DNA of 64,000 nucleotides from Verpa conica (taxonomy: Eukaryota > Ascomycota > Pezizomycetes > Pezizales > Morchellaceae): positions 744,001 through 808,000 of the forward strand of contig JAUFSD010000012.1 of the NCBI GenBank assembly GCA_033030425.1, given 5' to 3'. Shown in pieces: positions 13,667 to 25,735 of the stretch (its first letter is position 1; the number at the start of each line of letters is the position of its first letter). The position numbers and the translations under genes are program-made. Under the pieces are notes generated by a model. The model did not search any database. It was not told the DNA's origin and was given only the letters and a program-made list of their open reading frames with translations.

Positions 13667-15844
13667 ATGACGGATACCATCATTCAGCCAGATGTTGCGG
13701 CCAATGCTGGGTAAGTTTCCCACTATCTATTCGCTTTTGCTACCTGCATCATCGCCTCAATATTCTATCAACTACACCCTCCTTATTCCTTTTTGTTTAG
13801 TAGAATGCTGGAATTGAGTTATAAAGAGGCTTGAAATGGCTGCTACTATTTCTCTTGGTATTGCAACGGTGGGGCGGGGTAGTTTTGAATAATCTGTACT
13901 GATAAATTATTGTAGTACGGTGGAGCTTAAGGAAAACACAACAATTATCGTTCTTGGCGCTTCGGGTGATCTAGCAAAGAAGAAAACTGTGTGTATCCGT
14001 TCCTTGCGGTAATGCGGATTCTACCATAGCTGACAGTTGGCGTAGTTCCCTGCTCTGTTTGGATTGGTTAGTAGTTCAAGTTTGAATCGTCGAATCAGCC
14101 TGTTGACTTTTTAAACAGCATAGAAATAAGTTCCTCCCTAAAGATTGTAATATCGTCGGATATGCGCGTACAAAGATGGACGGAAAAGAGTATCTCAGCC
14201 GAGTCAAGTCCTACATCAAGACACCGATTAAAGAGATGGAGGAACAACTCGAGGAGTTTTTGAAGAAGTGTTCCTATGTTTCTGGCCAATATGATCAGGA
14301 TGAATCTTTTATTAGACTTCGTGAACACTTAGATGATCTTGAGAAGGGACGGCCAGAGAACAATCGCATCTTCTACATGGCACTACCGCCTAGTGTTTTT
14401 ACCACGGTTTCCCAGCATTTGAAGAAGAACTGCTACCCACAAAAGGGTATTGCACGCCTGATTGTAAGTTCTGGGAGATGATGAGCGAAAGAGGTAGCTG
14501 CTTATTCCTGAGATAGGTCGAGAAGCCATTCGGAAAAGATCTCCAGAGCTCTAGGGAACTTCAGAAAGCACTTGAACCGGATTGGAAAGAAGAGGAAATT
14601 TTCCGTATCGACCACTATCTTGGAAAGGAGATGGTCAAGAACTTGCTTATTCTCAGGTTTGGTAATGAGTTTTTCGGTGCCACCTGGAATAGAAACCACA
14701 TCGACAACGTCCAGGTCAGTAATAAGATAAGGGAAAACACTAGCTAAGATTCCACTTTCTAATTAATAAATTAGATTACCTTCAAGGAGCCCTTTGGAAC
14801 GGAAGGCCGTGGAGGATACTTTGATGATTTTGGCATCATCCGTGATGTTATGCAAAACCGTTCGTTGCCCGGGAGTTTTAAATAGTGAAGCAGGAGCTGA
14901 CAAAGAAATAGATCTGCTCCAAGTATTGACCATTATTGGGATGGAGCGCCCAATCTCATTCTCAGCGGAGGATATCCGTGATGAGAAAGTATGGTTATTC
15001 TTTGATCTTATCATCAGAGTTTCTAGTTGACATAATTTCTAGGTTCGTGTTCTTAGAGGAATCCCTGCCATCGAACCTAAGAATGTTATCATCGGCCAAT
15101 ACGGGAAATCTCTCGACGGAAGCAAGCCTGGATACTTGGACGATGATACTGTACCTAAGGATAGCAGGTGTCCAACATTCTGTGCTCTCGCTGTTTATAT
15201 CAAGAACGAGCGATGGGACGGGGTGCCATTTATTCTGAAGGCCGGGAAAGGTAATCACTAAATTTTTATATTGCTTAATTATAGAAAACTAATACTACGA
15301 TTTAAAAAGCCTTGAACGAGCAAAAGACAGAAATCAGAATTCAATTCAAGGATGTCACTAGCGGAATTTTCAAGGATATCCCTCGTAATGAGCTTGTCAT
15401 TCGTGTCCAGCCTAACGAGAGTGTCTACATCAAGATGAACTCAAAGCTTCCAGGGCTTAGTATGCAGACTGCAGTGACAGAGCTTGATCTCACCTACCGA
15501 CGACGCTTTAGCGATCTTAAGATTCCTGAAGCCTATGAAGCTTTGATTCTGGATGCTTTGAAGGGCGACCACTCTAACTTTGTCCGTGATGATGAGTTAG
15601 ATGCTAGTTGGAGAATTTTTACTCCTTTACTACACTACCTTGATGAAAATAAGGAGATCATCCCAATGGAATATCCATATGGTAAGCTACCACTGTTAGA
15701 ATATGTATGATTAATATCTAATACGTTATAGGTTCGCGTGGCCCAGCTGTGTTGGACGACTTCACTGCCTCATATGGCTACAAGTTCAATGATCTAGCAG
15801 GTTATCAATGGCCTGTCCAAAGTACCGTGCCTAACAAGCTCTAG
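13667..15844 (+). CDS. ZWF1: Glucose-6-phosphate 1-dehydrogenase
   Basis: Catalyses the NADP-dependent first step of the oxidative pentose phosphate pathway in the cytosol. The Rossmann motif is seen as [15 protein letters not shown], followed by FPALFGL, the substrate-site helix [13 protein letters not shown] and the [24 protein letters not shown] segment. The C-terminal domain ends ...[22 protein letters not shown] infer ten exons: 13667-13710, 13916-13988, 14046-14066 (21 nt), 14119-14463, 14517-14714, 14775-14859, 14912-14988, 15043-15250, 15310-15681 and 15732-15844. The start [15 protein letters not shown] is followed at once by an intron, common in fungal G6PD genes. One intron uses a gttcgt donor. 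All key motifs are intact and the length is normal (~500 residues). The symbol is the yeast name, used by orthology. Confidence 0.95.
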
Positions 15845-16448
15845 GGCATGGTCGGATTGTTGTACTATGTGGTGATATGATATAAATTTTCTTTGCAAGT
15901 AGTCCATCGGTCTTCATCACAAGACTCTACGGGATTTTTGGCGGCTGTTTTGAATTCCCTTTCACCTGTTACAAATATCTTTCGTGGGGTTTCGGTTTTT
16001 CGCTATTTGTTCGAATTTTTGTCTTTCCACCGATTTTTTCTCGGTCTTCATAAGGTGCTTAAAAGATCTATTTGTTGTCTGAAATGAAATGCTAAGTAAA
16101 CGGGTACTGAATAACCCTTGTCTGCCGGAAAAGTGACGTAACGTGGGTTACCCGACCGAGCAGTAGATTGCATTAATGGGAGAAAGGCGTCAGTCGGAGC
16201 TGACACCTCCTGGAGCGCATGCTCGAAGACTATCAGCACGAGTCACAGTAGGTTCGCATCGTTAATTTATTCTACTTCTACCTCTAACATTTGTTGTTCA
16301 CTTCCCGATACCTTTCCTAGACTTGTATCTACATATTCCTAGTTCTGCCGCGTGTAGCTGCATCTCGTGCTTGTGTGCTTAGTCAACTGGACCTGACACG
16401 ATCCAACATCAATAACGAAAGCCTAGACACTGTTGAATAGTATATTTC
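15845..16448. other. Intergenic region between G6PD and transporter
   Basis: T-rich stretch after the G6PD stop (probable 3' UTR to about 16060), then the promoter region of the transporter. No feature was recognised. Confidence 0.4.
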
Positions 16449-19001
16449 ATGGCAGCGACATGGAGTGGTGCTCCATTTATCAAAGGTCCTACCGATTCGG
16501 TACGGATGATACTGTTGACAATATGGTTGGTGGCCCTTCATAATAATACATCCCTAAACGTACTGGAGCTGTACTGATAATTTAAAGCCTTACAGGTGTG
16601 CAATTGGTATGGAGCGTTGAAATGTCATGTTAGTTTACTCCGTCTCGGTACTTGCGCTTGTAATGATGTTTTTCGCTGTTGAGTAACCAGTAAAGCTGGT
16701 ACAATGGCAAGCTGTCACTTATAGAGCTGTAGTCGCCTTTATTTTAGTAGGAGATTGCTTTATAGCCGGTGCTCAAAGTGTTTAGGAGGTTGCCGACAGG
16801 GCTTGCTATGATTCTCGTGGTATATTTAGTTCTGATAATTTACTAACCGAGTTGCCACTTTGTAGATTGCGCTCCTTACCTTCTGTCACTCGGTTTGACG
16901 AAATCCCTAATGAGCTTGGTGTGGATCGTAGGGCCTACGGCTGGGCTCACACAACCAGTAGTTGGTGCTATTGCGGACAGATCGCGGTCACGATGGGGTA
17001 CGGGGTTGAGTTCTTTTTGTATGTCTAAATACTGATAAGGTGCCTGTAGGAAGAAGACGACCGTTGATGGTTATCGGGAGTGTAGTGGTTGCGATTGCGC
17101 TATTAGTTTTGGGCTGGACTAGAGAGATCGTCACATTTTTCTTTGGAGAGAAGGATGGGGTTTGCTGTCTTACTATGATAAATAACTTAGACTTGTAGTG
17201 CTAACTGAAACAAGGTCAACTCTATTATTATATTGCTTGCAATTATGGCACTTGCGTTGGTGGATTTTGCTGTAAATGCTGGTTAGTATTTGCTATACAA
17301 ATCTAGGAAGTGGATGGTATTAACTGTAACTGTGTAACTTTAAGTTCAGGCATGCTGTAGAGCACTTATTGTTGATACACTCCCTATCCCTCAGCAACAA
17401 CACGGAAGCGCTTGGGGTAAATAATTAAACTGATTTATAGTTCACAGAGACTCTGCTTACAATATTAAAGCCAGTAGGATGATAGCAGTAGGAAATATTG
17501 CGGGTTACTTTGCGTAAGAACTCAATAGTATGTTCTAATGATAATGATAATGATAAAACTGACAATATCTTGTAGCGGCACTATTGATCTTAAAGCGATA
17601 TTCGGTACTTCCCTAGGCGACAGTCAGTTTAAACAACTTATGAGCCTTGCTGCATTTTGGTTGCTTTTTTGCATCATCGTCACATGCTTCTGTGTAAACG
17701 AACGAGTCCTCTTAACAAGAAGGTAAGTTTATTCATTTGATCCACGACTCGTAAGCTTCTAAAAAAAACCTTTTTTTGGTTCTAGAAGCCTAGATGAGGA
17801 TTCAAGTGTCACACAAGTATTTGCATTGATATGGAGAACTTCATGGCATCTCCCCACAGGTATTTGGGATATGTGCATAGTATTGTTTTGGGCATGGATA
17901 GGTAATTAGCCCTTCTATTCACAAGTATTAAGTCGTACTTATTCAATCACCCGGGTTAACAAATTTCAAGGATGGTTTCCATTTATGGTCTATAGCACGA
18001 CATTTGTAGGCGAGGTTCTCAAGCGCTACGATATAGTTGCACAGCAAAGCCTTCAATCATCTACGGACGTTGTCGGAGACATTGCAAGAGTTGGTAGCAT
18101 GGCATTGGTTATGTTTTCATGTGTATCTTTGGCTTCATCGGTCCTACTGCCCTGGGTCGTGAAATCCTCGGAATCTGACGAACTTCACAAGAAGGAGTTG
18201 CGTGGCGGCTCACTAGGGAACTTTTTAGAGGCCATGGTACCATTTAAGCCCAGTCTAGCAACTGCATGGATTGGTGGGCATATCATGTATGCTTCATTGA
18301 TGCTCATGACTTTATTTGTGTCGACTGTGAACTGGGCAATGATTTGTGTCGCCTTTAGTGGAGTGTGAGTATTCCAAGATCAAGTAATAACTTTTATGAC
18401 CACGACTGACTGCTAGTTTAGGGCCTGGTCACTGATGACTTGGGTACGTTATTCGGCTCTCAATTTCCCGTAGTCTAGTTATTGATAGGATAAAAAGGCA
18501 CCTTTTAGTATTGTTGGAGAAGAAATTAGCCGACTCAGTGATGACGGGATCGTAGGTGGTACTCATCATCATCGAAGGTCAAATGGTACATATGATCATT
18601 TAGACCAACAAGTCTTTGACTATGACGAAGATATTGAGATGACTAGGACGTCTATCTCTAGTACTACCACTCCAGTTACAGCCAACCTACAAGCTGGGTC
18701 AGATGAACTTGCGGGGGTTTAGTAAGCCAATGCTAATTTTCTTGTTCGATTAAGGGATATAACTGACAAGGATAGTCTTGGAATTATGAATGTGTTTTCT
18801 TGTCTGCCGCAATTCGTCGGCTCATTCATATCCTTCGTCGTGTTCTCAATGCTGGAGCCCGGCCTGAGCCCTGAGTTCACGGAGGGAGATAATGTGAAGC
18901 CTCCAAAGATTGGGATTAACGCCATTGCGGTTTGTATGGGGATCGGAGGGATTTCTACGTTGGTTGCGGCTCACTACACGTTGAGGTTTAAGCATCGCTA
19001 G
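16449..19001 (+). CDS. GPH/sucrose-type MFS sugar transporter, possible frame break
   Basis: Twelve-TM-type sugar:proton symporter of the GPH family, like plant sucrose carriers and Schizosaccharomyces Sut1. It probably sits in the plasma membrane and takes up alpha-glucosides. Diagnostic motifs are visible: APYLLSLGLTKSLMSLVW, the GAIADRSRSRWGRRRPLMV loop, VQACCRALIVDTLPIPQQQ and a GTIDL segment. A hydrophilic loop (GTHHHRRSNGTYDH...) precedes the last helices, ending ...VAAHYTLRFKHR. There are about ten exons, several only 30-80 nt. Exon 1 (16449-16525, ...RMILLTI) and exon 2 (16596-16628, ...VQLVWSVEMS) do not join in frame: one frame reads CAIG and the other VQLVW across the same bases. 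From 16866 on, all exons join cleanly. Function is confident at family level. Whether the gene is intact is uncertain: frameshift, assembly collapse or unusual splicing. Confidence 0.78.
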
Positions 19002-19508
19002 GGGCAGGTGCTTAAACAAAGATAATTCTACTCATAGGGATGTCATATTTTACTCTTAATACCATTTTCTTCGTTCATATTAGTTCGAGGGGTTGGTAGA
19101 AAATTGTTTCAGCAGTTTAGATTTTAGAAAAGTGGGGAAACAAATTCTTATTCGAATATATTCTTCTCATTCTGGAGGGGGCAAGATTGCTGTAACAATG
19201 TTTGAGGAGCTGGGTTAGCGTCACAGCGATGGGAGTTACTATTACAGATGAATATTACAGCGCTCACGTATCATCAATATTAGATCTTGGTGAATTTGAT
19301 CCCCAAGTACCCAGTAGTGTTCAGATGGGCTTGCCAAGAGTCTCGTGACTAAGCGGACAAAAATGAGAAAGAAAAAGAGTGCTAGGAACCCCCACATCAC
19401 ATAATGAGCGGACCCCTCTGACCCGTATGAAGGAATTGAGCGTTCTAGGATATCTACACGTTTTCTAATTGCGGTGAACTACTCTACGAGTGAGGGAGTG
19501 TTTTAAAT
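19002..19508. other. Intergenic region upstream of homoserine kinase
   Basis: No coding feature was seen. It holds the 3' flank of the transporter and the promoter of the next gene, both on the plus strand. Confidence 0.4.
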
Positions 19509-20849
19509 ATGATTACTATCGGTGAGTTTTTCTAAATGGTTCTCTCAATTGTACTTGCTCGCAATGTGAACTATTACTAACTCTAGCATTCCTAAAGAGG
19601 TTCCTTGTTCTTCCGCAAATATAGGTAAGATATCATTCTTTCATTCCTACGCGGTTTGTTCTAGTATCGAACAAATACGAGAAAGAGAAAAGTACAACTC
19701 TGGGTCTTCTCGTAAGGTTAACTGTTGCGCAGGCCCCGGCTTCGATGTAGTGGGTCTCTCTCTCTCCATCTGGCTCAAGCTCCAAATCACTGTCCACCAT
19801 ACCTCCACCTCTCTCCACCCCCTCAACTGTCTTATCACCTATGAAGGTGAAGGTTCCGACCACGTCCCCTTGAACGCAGAGCACAATCTTATCACCCGCA
19901 CTGCCCTCTATGTCCTTAAATGTCACTCGAAACGCTCTTTCCCATGTGAAACCCATGTACATATCATCAACCCCATTCCTCTCGGCCGCGGTCTTGGTTC
20001 CTCCGGTGCAGCTGTCGTAGCGGGTGTCATGCTGGGTAATGCAGTTGGTGAGCTCAACCTTAGCAAAGATAGGATGATGGACTACTGCCTCATGATTGAG
20101 CGCCACCCAGACAATGTTATGGCGGCTATGTTTGGTGGGTTCGTAGGCAGCTATTTGAAGGAATTGGACCCAGCAGATATGGAGCGGAAGGAGATCCCAC
20201 TAGCAGAGGTGTTACCAGAGCCAGCAGGAGGTGAGGATACGGGGTTGAGGCCTCCAGAGCCACCGCTTGGGATTGGGCATTATATAAAGTTTGGGTGGGC
20301 GAAGGAGATCAAGGCGATAGCTATTATCCCGCAGTTTGAGGTTTCCACAGCGACGGCGAGGAGTGTGTTACCTGTGGCGTATAGCAGGGCAGATCTGGTG
20401 AGTGCACTGCATGGATAATATGATAAAAAGGCACAGGAAGAGTTCTTAATTAGTGTAGATCTTTAACCTACAGAGACTTGCAGTCCTTACCACAGCACTG
20501 ACCAGGTCGCCTCCTGACGCGGAGCTTATCTTCCAAGCGATGCAGGATAAGGTGCATCAGCCATACCGTAAAGGATTGGTATGTTCTCTCAATAAGATTT
20601 ATGGGGTAGTCTTGACAATTATAGATCCCTGGGCTCCCCGAAATCCTCGCTTCTGTCACCCCCCAATCCCATCCAGGTCTCCTCGGGATCTGTCTTTCGG
20701 GGGCTGGTCCGACAATCCTTGCACTGGCTACCAGCAACTTTGAGAATATCGCCAATGAGATACTGGCGAAATTCAAACAGGAAGGCATCACTTGTAACTG
20801 GAAGATACTGGAGCCTGCGTATGATGGTGCTCAAATCATCTATTCATGA
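19509..20849 (+). CDS. THR1: Homoserine kinase
   Basis: GHMP-family kinase that phosphorylates L-homoserine with ATP in threonine biosynthesis (cytosol). The N-terminus is spliced from a 13-nt first exon (MITI) to EVPCSSANIG and then PGFDVVGLSLS. The GHMP ATP-binding loop is IPLGRGLGSSGAAVVAG. Also seen are IERHPDNVMAAMFGGFVGS and, near the C-terminus, CLSGAGPTILAL, both conserved in homoserine kinases. Inferred exons: 19509-19521, 19598-19624, 19735-20397, 20474-20578 and 20625-20849. The first intron splits the codon after ATC, using gtgag...cctaaag. Length (~343 residues) is normal. The first two exons are very short, so a start further upstream cannot be fully excluded, but MITIEVPCSSANIGPGFDVVG matches the usual start of the family. 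Confidence 0.92.
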
Positions 20850-21061
20850 TCATTTTATTATTATTGGCCCGCGTTTAAGAATGAAGAATTATAGAGTGGT
20901 CTACAATGTAGGTGGGAGCGCCCAACAGGTGATGTAGTGTAGCTAGAATGGTGTAAACTCGATCACCGTGAGGACCTAATACCCTCTAGAAATCCGTGAT
21001 ATAATTAAACTATAAATCTATTATAGGCCTCGGTTTAATCATTTCCACTCACGAAACCCTA
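20850..21061. other. Convergent intergenic region (THR1 / RFC2)
   Basis: About 210 bp between two stop codons of convergent genes. It must hold both 3' ends. Nothing else was seen. Confidence 0.4.
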
Positions 21062-22436
21062 TCACCTAGCCAGTACCGCTGATATCCTAAGTGCAAGATC
21101 AAGAATTTGTAGGTGTTCGTCTGAGCCGTCGGCAAGGCGCTTATCGATTTCGGAGAAGATCAGAACAATGTCATTCTTTTGCTCTGCTGTTACGACATCA
21201 TCGAAGATTAATTTATTGTATAGCTAATAGAAGATTCCAAGGTTAGAGGTTACGTTTAGCCTGGAGGATTATTAATGACTTGTAATAAACAAACCTGTAA
21301 TACAACCTGACCTGCACTCCATCCATCTGCAATGATATCCTGCACCAACTTCGACACCTCTGGATACGTGCTTGTGGCCTTCGTAGGCTCACACGCTTTC
21401 AACAACGCTTCAATGGTCGCACCTGGTATCACCCCTGCAATTTCTTCAATCGACCTAACAGTAATGGGCTCGCCAGCTGTTACAGTTGCTTCATTACCCC
21501 CCATCTCTTCGTCCCCATCTTTATCCACTACTGTATGTTTAATTGGGTTGTGTAGTCTTGCCGCGGACTGTAGATAGGTAATTGCTTTCCGTAAATCACC
21601 ATCGGAGACTCGAATCAACGTGTCAATAACCCCATCCTCACAGTTGACTTCTTCCGCTTTCGTAATCTGCTCTAGCCTCTCCCGTGCATTACTTTCATCC
21701 AATGGCTTGAATCGAAATTTTGAGCATCTAGAAGCGAGAGGATCGATGATCCTGGTAACATAGTTGCAAATTAAACAAAACCTTGTAATTTTAGAATATG
21801 TCTCCATTGTACGTCGAAGAGCTGCCTGTGCATCCTGGGTCATGGAATCTGCCTCGTCAAGAATGATGATCTTGTAAGGAGGGCAAGGGTATGTAGAGGA
21901 TTGACTCATGGTTGCATTTGAAACAGTTATGCGGGCGAAATCTTTTACTTTTTCGCGTACAATTGAGATACCGCGCTCATCAGAGGCGTTAAGTTCGAGG
22001 ACGCGAGTTTTCATTAGGTCTGGACCGTAAAGTTCTTTCGCAAGGGCGAGGATAGTAGATGTTTTACCAGTACCTGGAGGGCCATAAAAGAGCATGTGGG
22101 GAAGCTGTAGGGTGTTAGAAGGACTGTAGTTTATGAGGAGCACTGGTACCAACATTTGATGATTGGAGTGTACGCTTGAGAACGGTAATTGTATGATCTT
22201 GGGCGGTGACATCGTTTAAATTTTTAGGACGGCTGAGTGGGGAAGTGTTAGAGGTTTTTCTTTTCTTTCAGTAGAACCGTTGTATTTTATGGAATTAGGA
22301 GGTGGTGTAATTACTATTTCTCGACCCACGGTACTGGCCTACTCGGATCTTTTGATTTTGAGGTTGATGGGATAGCATTGTTCTGTGTAGTTGTAGCTGC
22401 AGCTCTCCGAGCAGCGACATCAAAGAAGGAAGCCAT
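21062..22436 (-). CDS. RFC2: Replication factor C subunit 2 (clamp loader AAA+ ATPase)
   Basis: Small RFC subunit that loads PCNA onto primed DNA in the nucleus. Walker A is [20 protein letters not shown] and Walker B is [11 protein letters not shown]. The arginine-finger SRC box ([11 protein letters not shown]) follows, together with [10 protein letters not shown] and the sensor-1 CNY region. These features and the [10 protein letters not shown] segment match Rfc2 (human RFC4) better than Rfc3, Rfc4 or Rfc5. Inferred exons on the minus strand: 22436-22315 ([14 protein letters not shown]...PWVEKY), 22232-22154 ([12 protein letters not shown]...), 22104-21295 and 21223-21062 ([11 protein letters not shown]...ISAVLAR). 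The N-terminal exons splice to the diagnostic RPKNL motif. Length is ~390 residues. The gene is divergent from the DUF1746 gene, with start codons 367 bp apart. Confidence 0.93.
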
Positions 22437-22803
22437 AGAGGTAGATAGCGATATACAAGTATAGGTTGATAAGGGAGGAGAGGTCGAGAAAGGGGATTCT
22501 TACTGGGAGGGCGCGTGTGAAGTGAAGTAGACGCGTTAAACACTGCCAAGCACCCAAATCCTTGGGTAATGTGTCTTGACTAAGCTGAGCCGCTCACCGG
22601 GAAATGAAACCATTGCACTGGGCCACCCACAGTCTTCCGTTCCGTCTCACTCAACAGCTCTACCTACACCTAAGTATCATTCATACCTCTCCTACTGCTG
22701 TTCCTGCCCCTGCTCCTGCTCCTCCCGCCCTCAACCCCGCACCCCACTACTCACCCCACTTACCCCTAATCATACACAGTGCTCCCTTACTTCTTATGAT
22801 TCA
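22437..22803. promoter_or_regulatory. Shared bidirectional promoter region
   Basis: 367 bp between the start codons of the divergent RFC2 (-) and DUF1746 (+) genes. The half next to the DUF1746 start is a strong C/T-rich tract (about 22680-22790), typical of fungal core promoters. No specific factor site could be assigned. Confidence 0.5.
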
Positions 22804-23857
22804 ATGAGCGATGCCTCAGACCCACAACCCCCCGCTACTACCCCTCCGGAGGAGGAAGATCGGGAGAGTAACGATGCGCGCTACACAAGGCAACTAAGGC
22901 AGAAGCGCGGAGAATTCCTAGATCATCTGCTAAGGAGCTTGGACATGATCACCTATTGTCATTTCTCATATTTGTATTTCTTAGAGTAGCTATTACCAAT
23001 CTATGCCTTTCCCTAATCTGGATGAGGCAGCGCAGAGTTAACTAGAACCACAGCTGTAGTCTATTTAGATTCTTGGTTCGTTCGGCAATTCAACTCAACT
23101 TCCTCACGCCAAAGCCTCCAAATTTCCCCATACACTCGCAACACCGCCCAGCTATTGTTGCACTGTTCGGCAGCACCGCCTTTTGTTTTCTTTGTCATGT
23201 TTTCGGTGCTACACCAAGCGCTGGAGAGTTGAGTAATGGGTATTTGCATGGCGGGTTCATTATAGACTTCATTGGACAGGGTGCGCTACTTGCTCTTCTC
23301 CTTCTACCATGTGTTGAGGCTAGTCGAGACTGAGATGGGTGCGTGTGCGTGTGTGTGTGCGTGCAGAGGGCCCAATATCGAAATGGCGACTCGTATTCAT
23401 GGATGCTGCAGTACTGGTTCTGCAAGTCGTTATGCTGAGCCTTGTGGTCTCAAAGCAAGAGCAGGAGGCTGCAGATACGACGGCAGAAGAACGGAGAAAC
23501 ACCCCACCAATACAGGATATTGATGCCGAAGAGCGAGGAGAGACACGGCGGCACTCGTTTTCATCAGACTCTAGCCACTCTGACGCTGGCTCTGAATCCC
23601 GGAGAGAAGATGAAGCACCATTAATGAGTAATGGACCGACAATCGGCACAACAGTCGATGGTAGCAGCGAAGCCGAGCGAGAGAGGCAGCGGAGAGTCTT
23701 TGAGCTCACATCAGGGGAGTTTATGGCCGCAGAACTGAAGGTCATTGATGTCGTACGGCAGCAATGGCGGAAAACCAGTGCTCAAACAGGGAGAAGGGAG
23801 AGGGAGAGGGGTAGTACAGCTACCGAAGTGGGGCCAGGGGCAAGGAGACGCCTATAA
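22804..23857 (+). CDS. DUF1746 membrane protein
   Basis: Fungal membrane protein with the DUF1746 domain; its biochemical function is not established. Three exons are inferred: 22804-22985, 23060-23280 and 23367-23857. The domain runs through RQKRGEFLDHLLRSLDMITY, then FLTPKPPNFP, then GYLHGGFIIDFIGQ, and after splicing GPISKWRL and MDAAVLVLQVVMLSL. That gives several hydrophobic segments followed by a long hydrophilic tail rich in E, R and S (SSDSSHSDAGSESRREDEAP...), ending ...GPGARRRL. Intron 2 contains a (GT)n-like run right up to its acceptor. The start MSDASDPQPPATTPPEEED is the first in-frame ATG of the frame. Divergent from RFC2. Family assignment rests on the conserved GGFIIDFIGQ/GPxSKWRL spacing. 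Confidence 0.8.
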
Positions 23858-25599
23858 GAGCAGGATAGACATAAGGGGATTTCAGGCACCCTATATTCAT
23901 GTTTACTTCGATTGTGATCGATTCTTGGCGTTTTCGGGTTGGGTGGAATCATTGGATTTAATGTTAAGACTAAAGAGTAAGAGGAAGTGATAATAATTAG
24001 TATCATGAGACTTTGTCATAGCAATGTGCTCTGGGCGAAGTGCCTAAGGGTGATGGGGTAGGGAAGAAAAAAACCTCTTATAACTAGCTGGCGGGTTCGA
24101 CCAACGAGTTTCGGTCGCAACCCTCCTAGTCTAACGATACCGTATTATATTACTCGCTGTGGTGGGAGTTAATACGCATTTTTGCACAATTATCAACACA
24201 AATAAAACAGCTTTGCTCTGTATCGGTACAAGTATGTATCTTTCTTGTACGTGCCAGGAAATTCCATGGATCTTGATAGTTCCAGTGCCTGTTAACGCAT
24301 ACCTACCCTGACTCCAGTGGGTCAAATTTCGTAAAAGAATACGGTATTCAACTACCAGAGTGATCTTTACTAAGGAGGTCGTCGCATGTCCTTCACGAAT
24401 CAGCAAACCAAAAGTCCCCATAGCCCTTTCACTTCGTTCAGGGCATTCGTTCAGGGCGCACCTTCAATTGGTTCACTGGAATACGACGCCTTTGGTGTGG
24501 TCTTTACCCGTGAGTCATCATACGCCCTGAACGAAACAGATAATCGCCAGACGTTTTATGCTCTATCCTACACTATAACCCTTCACTTCGTTCAGGGAAA
24601 ACCTAGCCCAGCCTGAGGCAACCCCAGCCCAACTACCTTCAATCCTAATTATTTAATTAACTACTCAAGTGTTAATTAAGAAGTCAGAATCGCTGCAACT
24701 ATGGGCGACCTATTAAAACCATGTGTGCGATGAGACAGCAACAGAAATAGCTATAAAAAGAAGAAAAGTAGCTGCAACAATGATAAGAACCAGTAGAGTT
24801 TAACTAAGAACTTCAAAAAAACAAACACCTTTTTACCTTAATATCTAAGTGGTTTTAGGATTATTCTGTGACAAATTTCTCACAATATTTAATGGGGGCG
24901 CGCTGGCATTGCTATTACAACTTTCCCGACGTCTTAATTAACACCTGAGTATAGTAGGCCTAGCTAGCCTGTGGGAGTCACGTATTATGAACGACATTTT
25001 CTGGCTTTACGCTGTGATAGAATGTACTTATAGACTTTAGTACTTAGACTGAGCTGTTAGTAAATAATAGTTACTTCACTATGAGAGGATAAAGTGCGAT
25101 AAAACCTTGCTAGAGAGATTTATTGTTATAGAGAAACCGTGTTGATATTTAGGAGGAGAGCTACGGAGGGTTTAGTAGCTCATTGTTGGATTGGTGTAAG
25201 ATGTTTACGTGATTACACGCAAGGATACATGTAGTACTACAATAAGGGAAACCAGGGTATTTTTGGTCTAGTATTAATGTGGTATATATTTTCGAGAATT
25301 CTAGATTAAGTCAGCTGTGTTATAGAGCCTTTCTGCTAGCCCGGTAACACTGCCACATTCCCCAAAAATACAGTAGCAAAAACACTCTCCTACCCACTAT
25401 TTTACCTCTTGCCCCGGTACATCATTCAGACCAGTTCGATATTTACCTATATTAGTATTATCAGTGCTATAATAGTAGGTATCAATGTTTGCAACCGTCT
25501 GGCGCCCGCGGGAAACCTAAGGATCAGACTGGCAAGAGAAAGCGAACCATAGATGAGAATAGAGCCCTGCTGTATATCTTTAGTTCGGTATAATTTGAA

Positions 25600-25735
25600 G
25601 CCACCCTATAGCCCCCCTATAGTCCCCTGTAGTCTTCTGTAGTCCTCCACCGCCCTCTATAGTCCCCCAAAGTCCCCAATAGTTTCTGTAGCCATTTGTG
25701 ATTATCTATAGTTTTCTATAGTCATATATAGATGA
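25600..25735. repeat. Degenerate short tandem repeat (CTATAGTCCCC-like)
   Basis: At least ten imperfect copies of an ~11-nt unit resembling CTATAGTCCCC/CTGTAGTCCTC follow one another, fading into TAGTTTTCTATAGTCATATATAG. Copy boundaries are approximate. Confidence 0.6.

Noticed and set aside
13339..13800. Open frames on both strands around the G6PD start
   Set aside because: They overlap the C-rich leader, first exon and first intron of G6PD and show no independent motif.
24131..24616. Open frames with TTCGTTCAGGG repeats
   Set aside because: Short repeats create the frames; no start, splice or family support.
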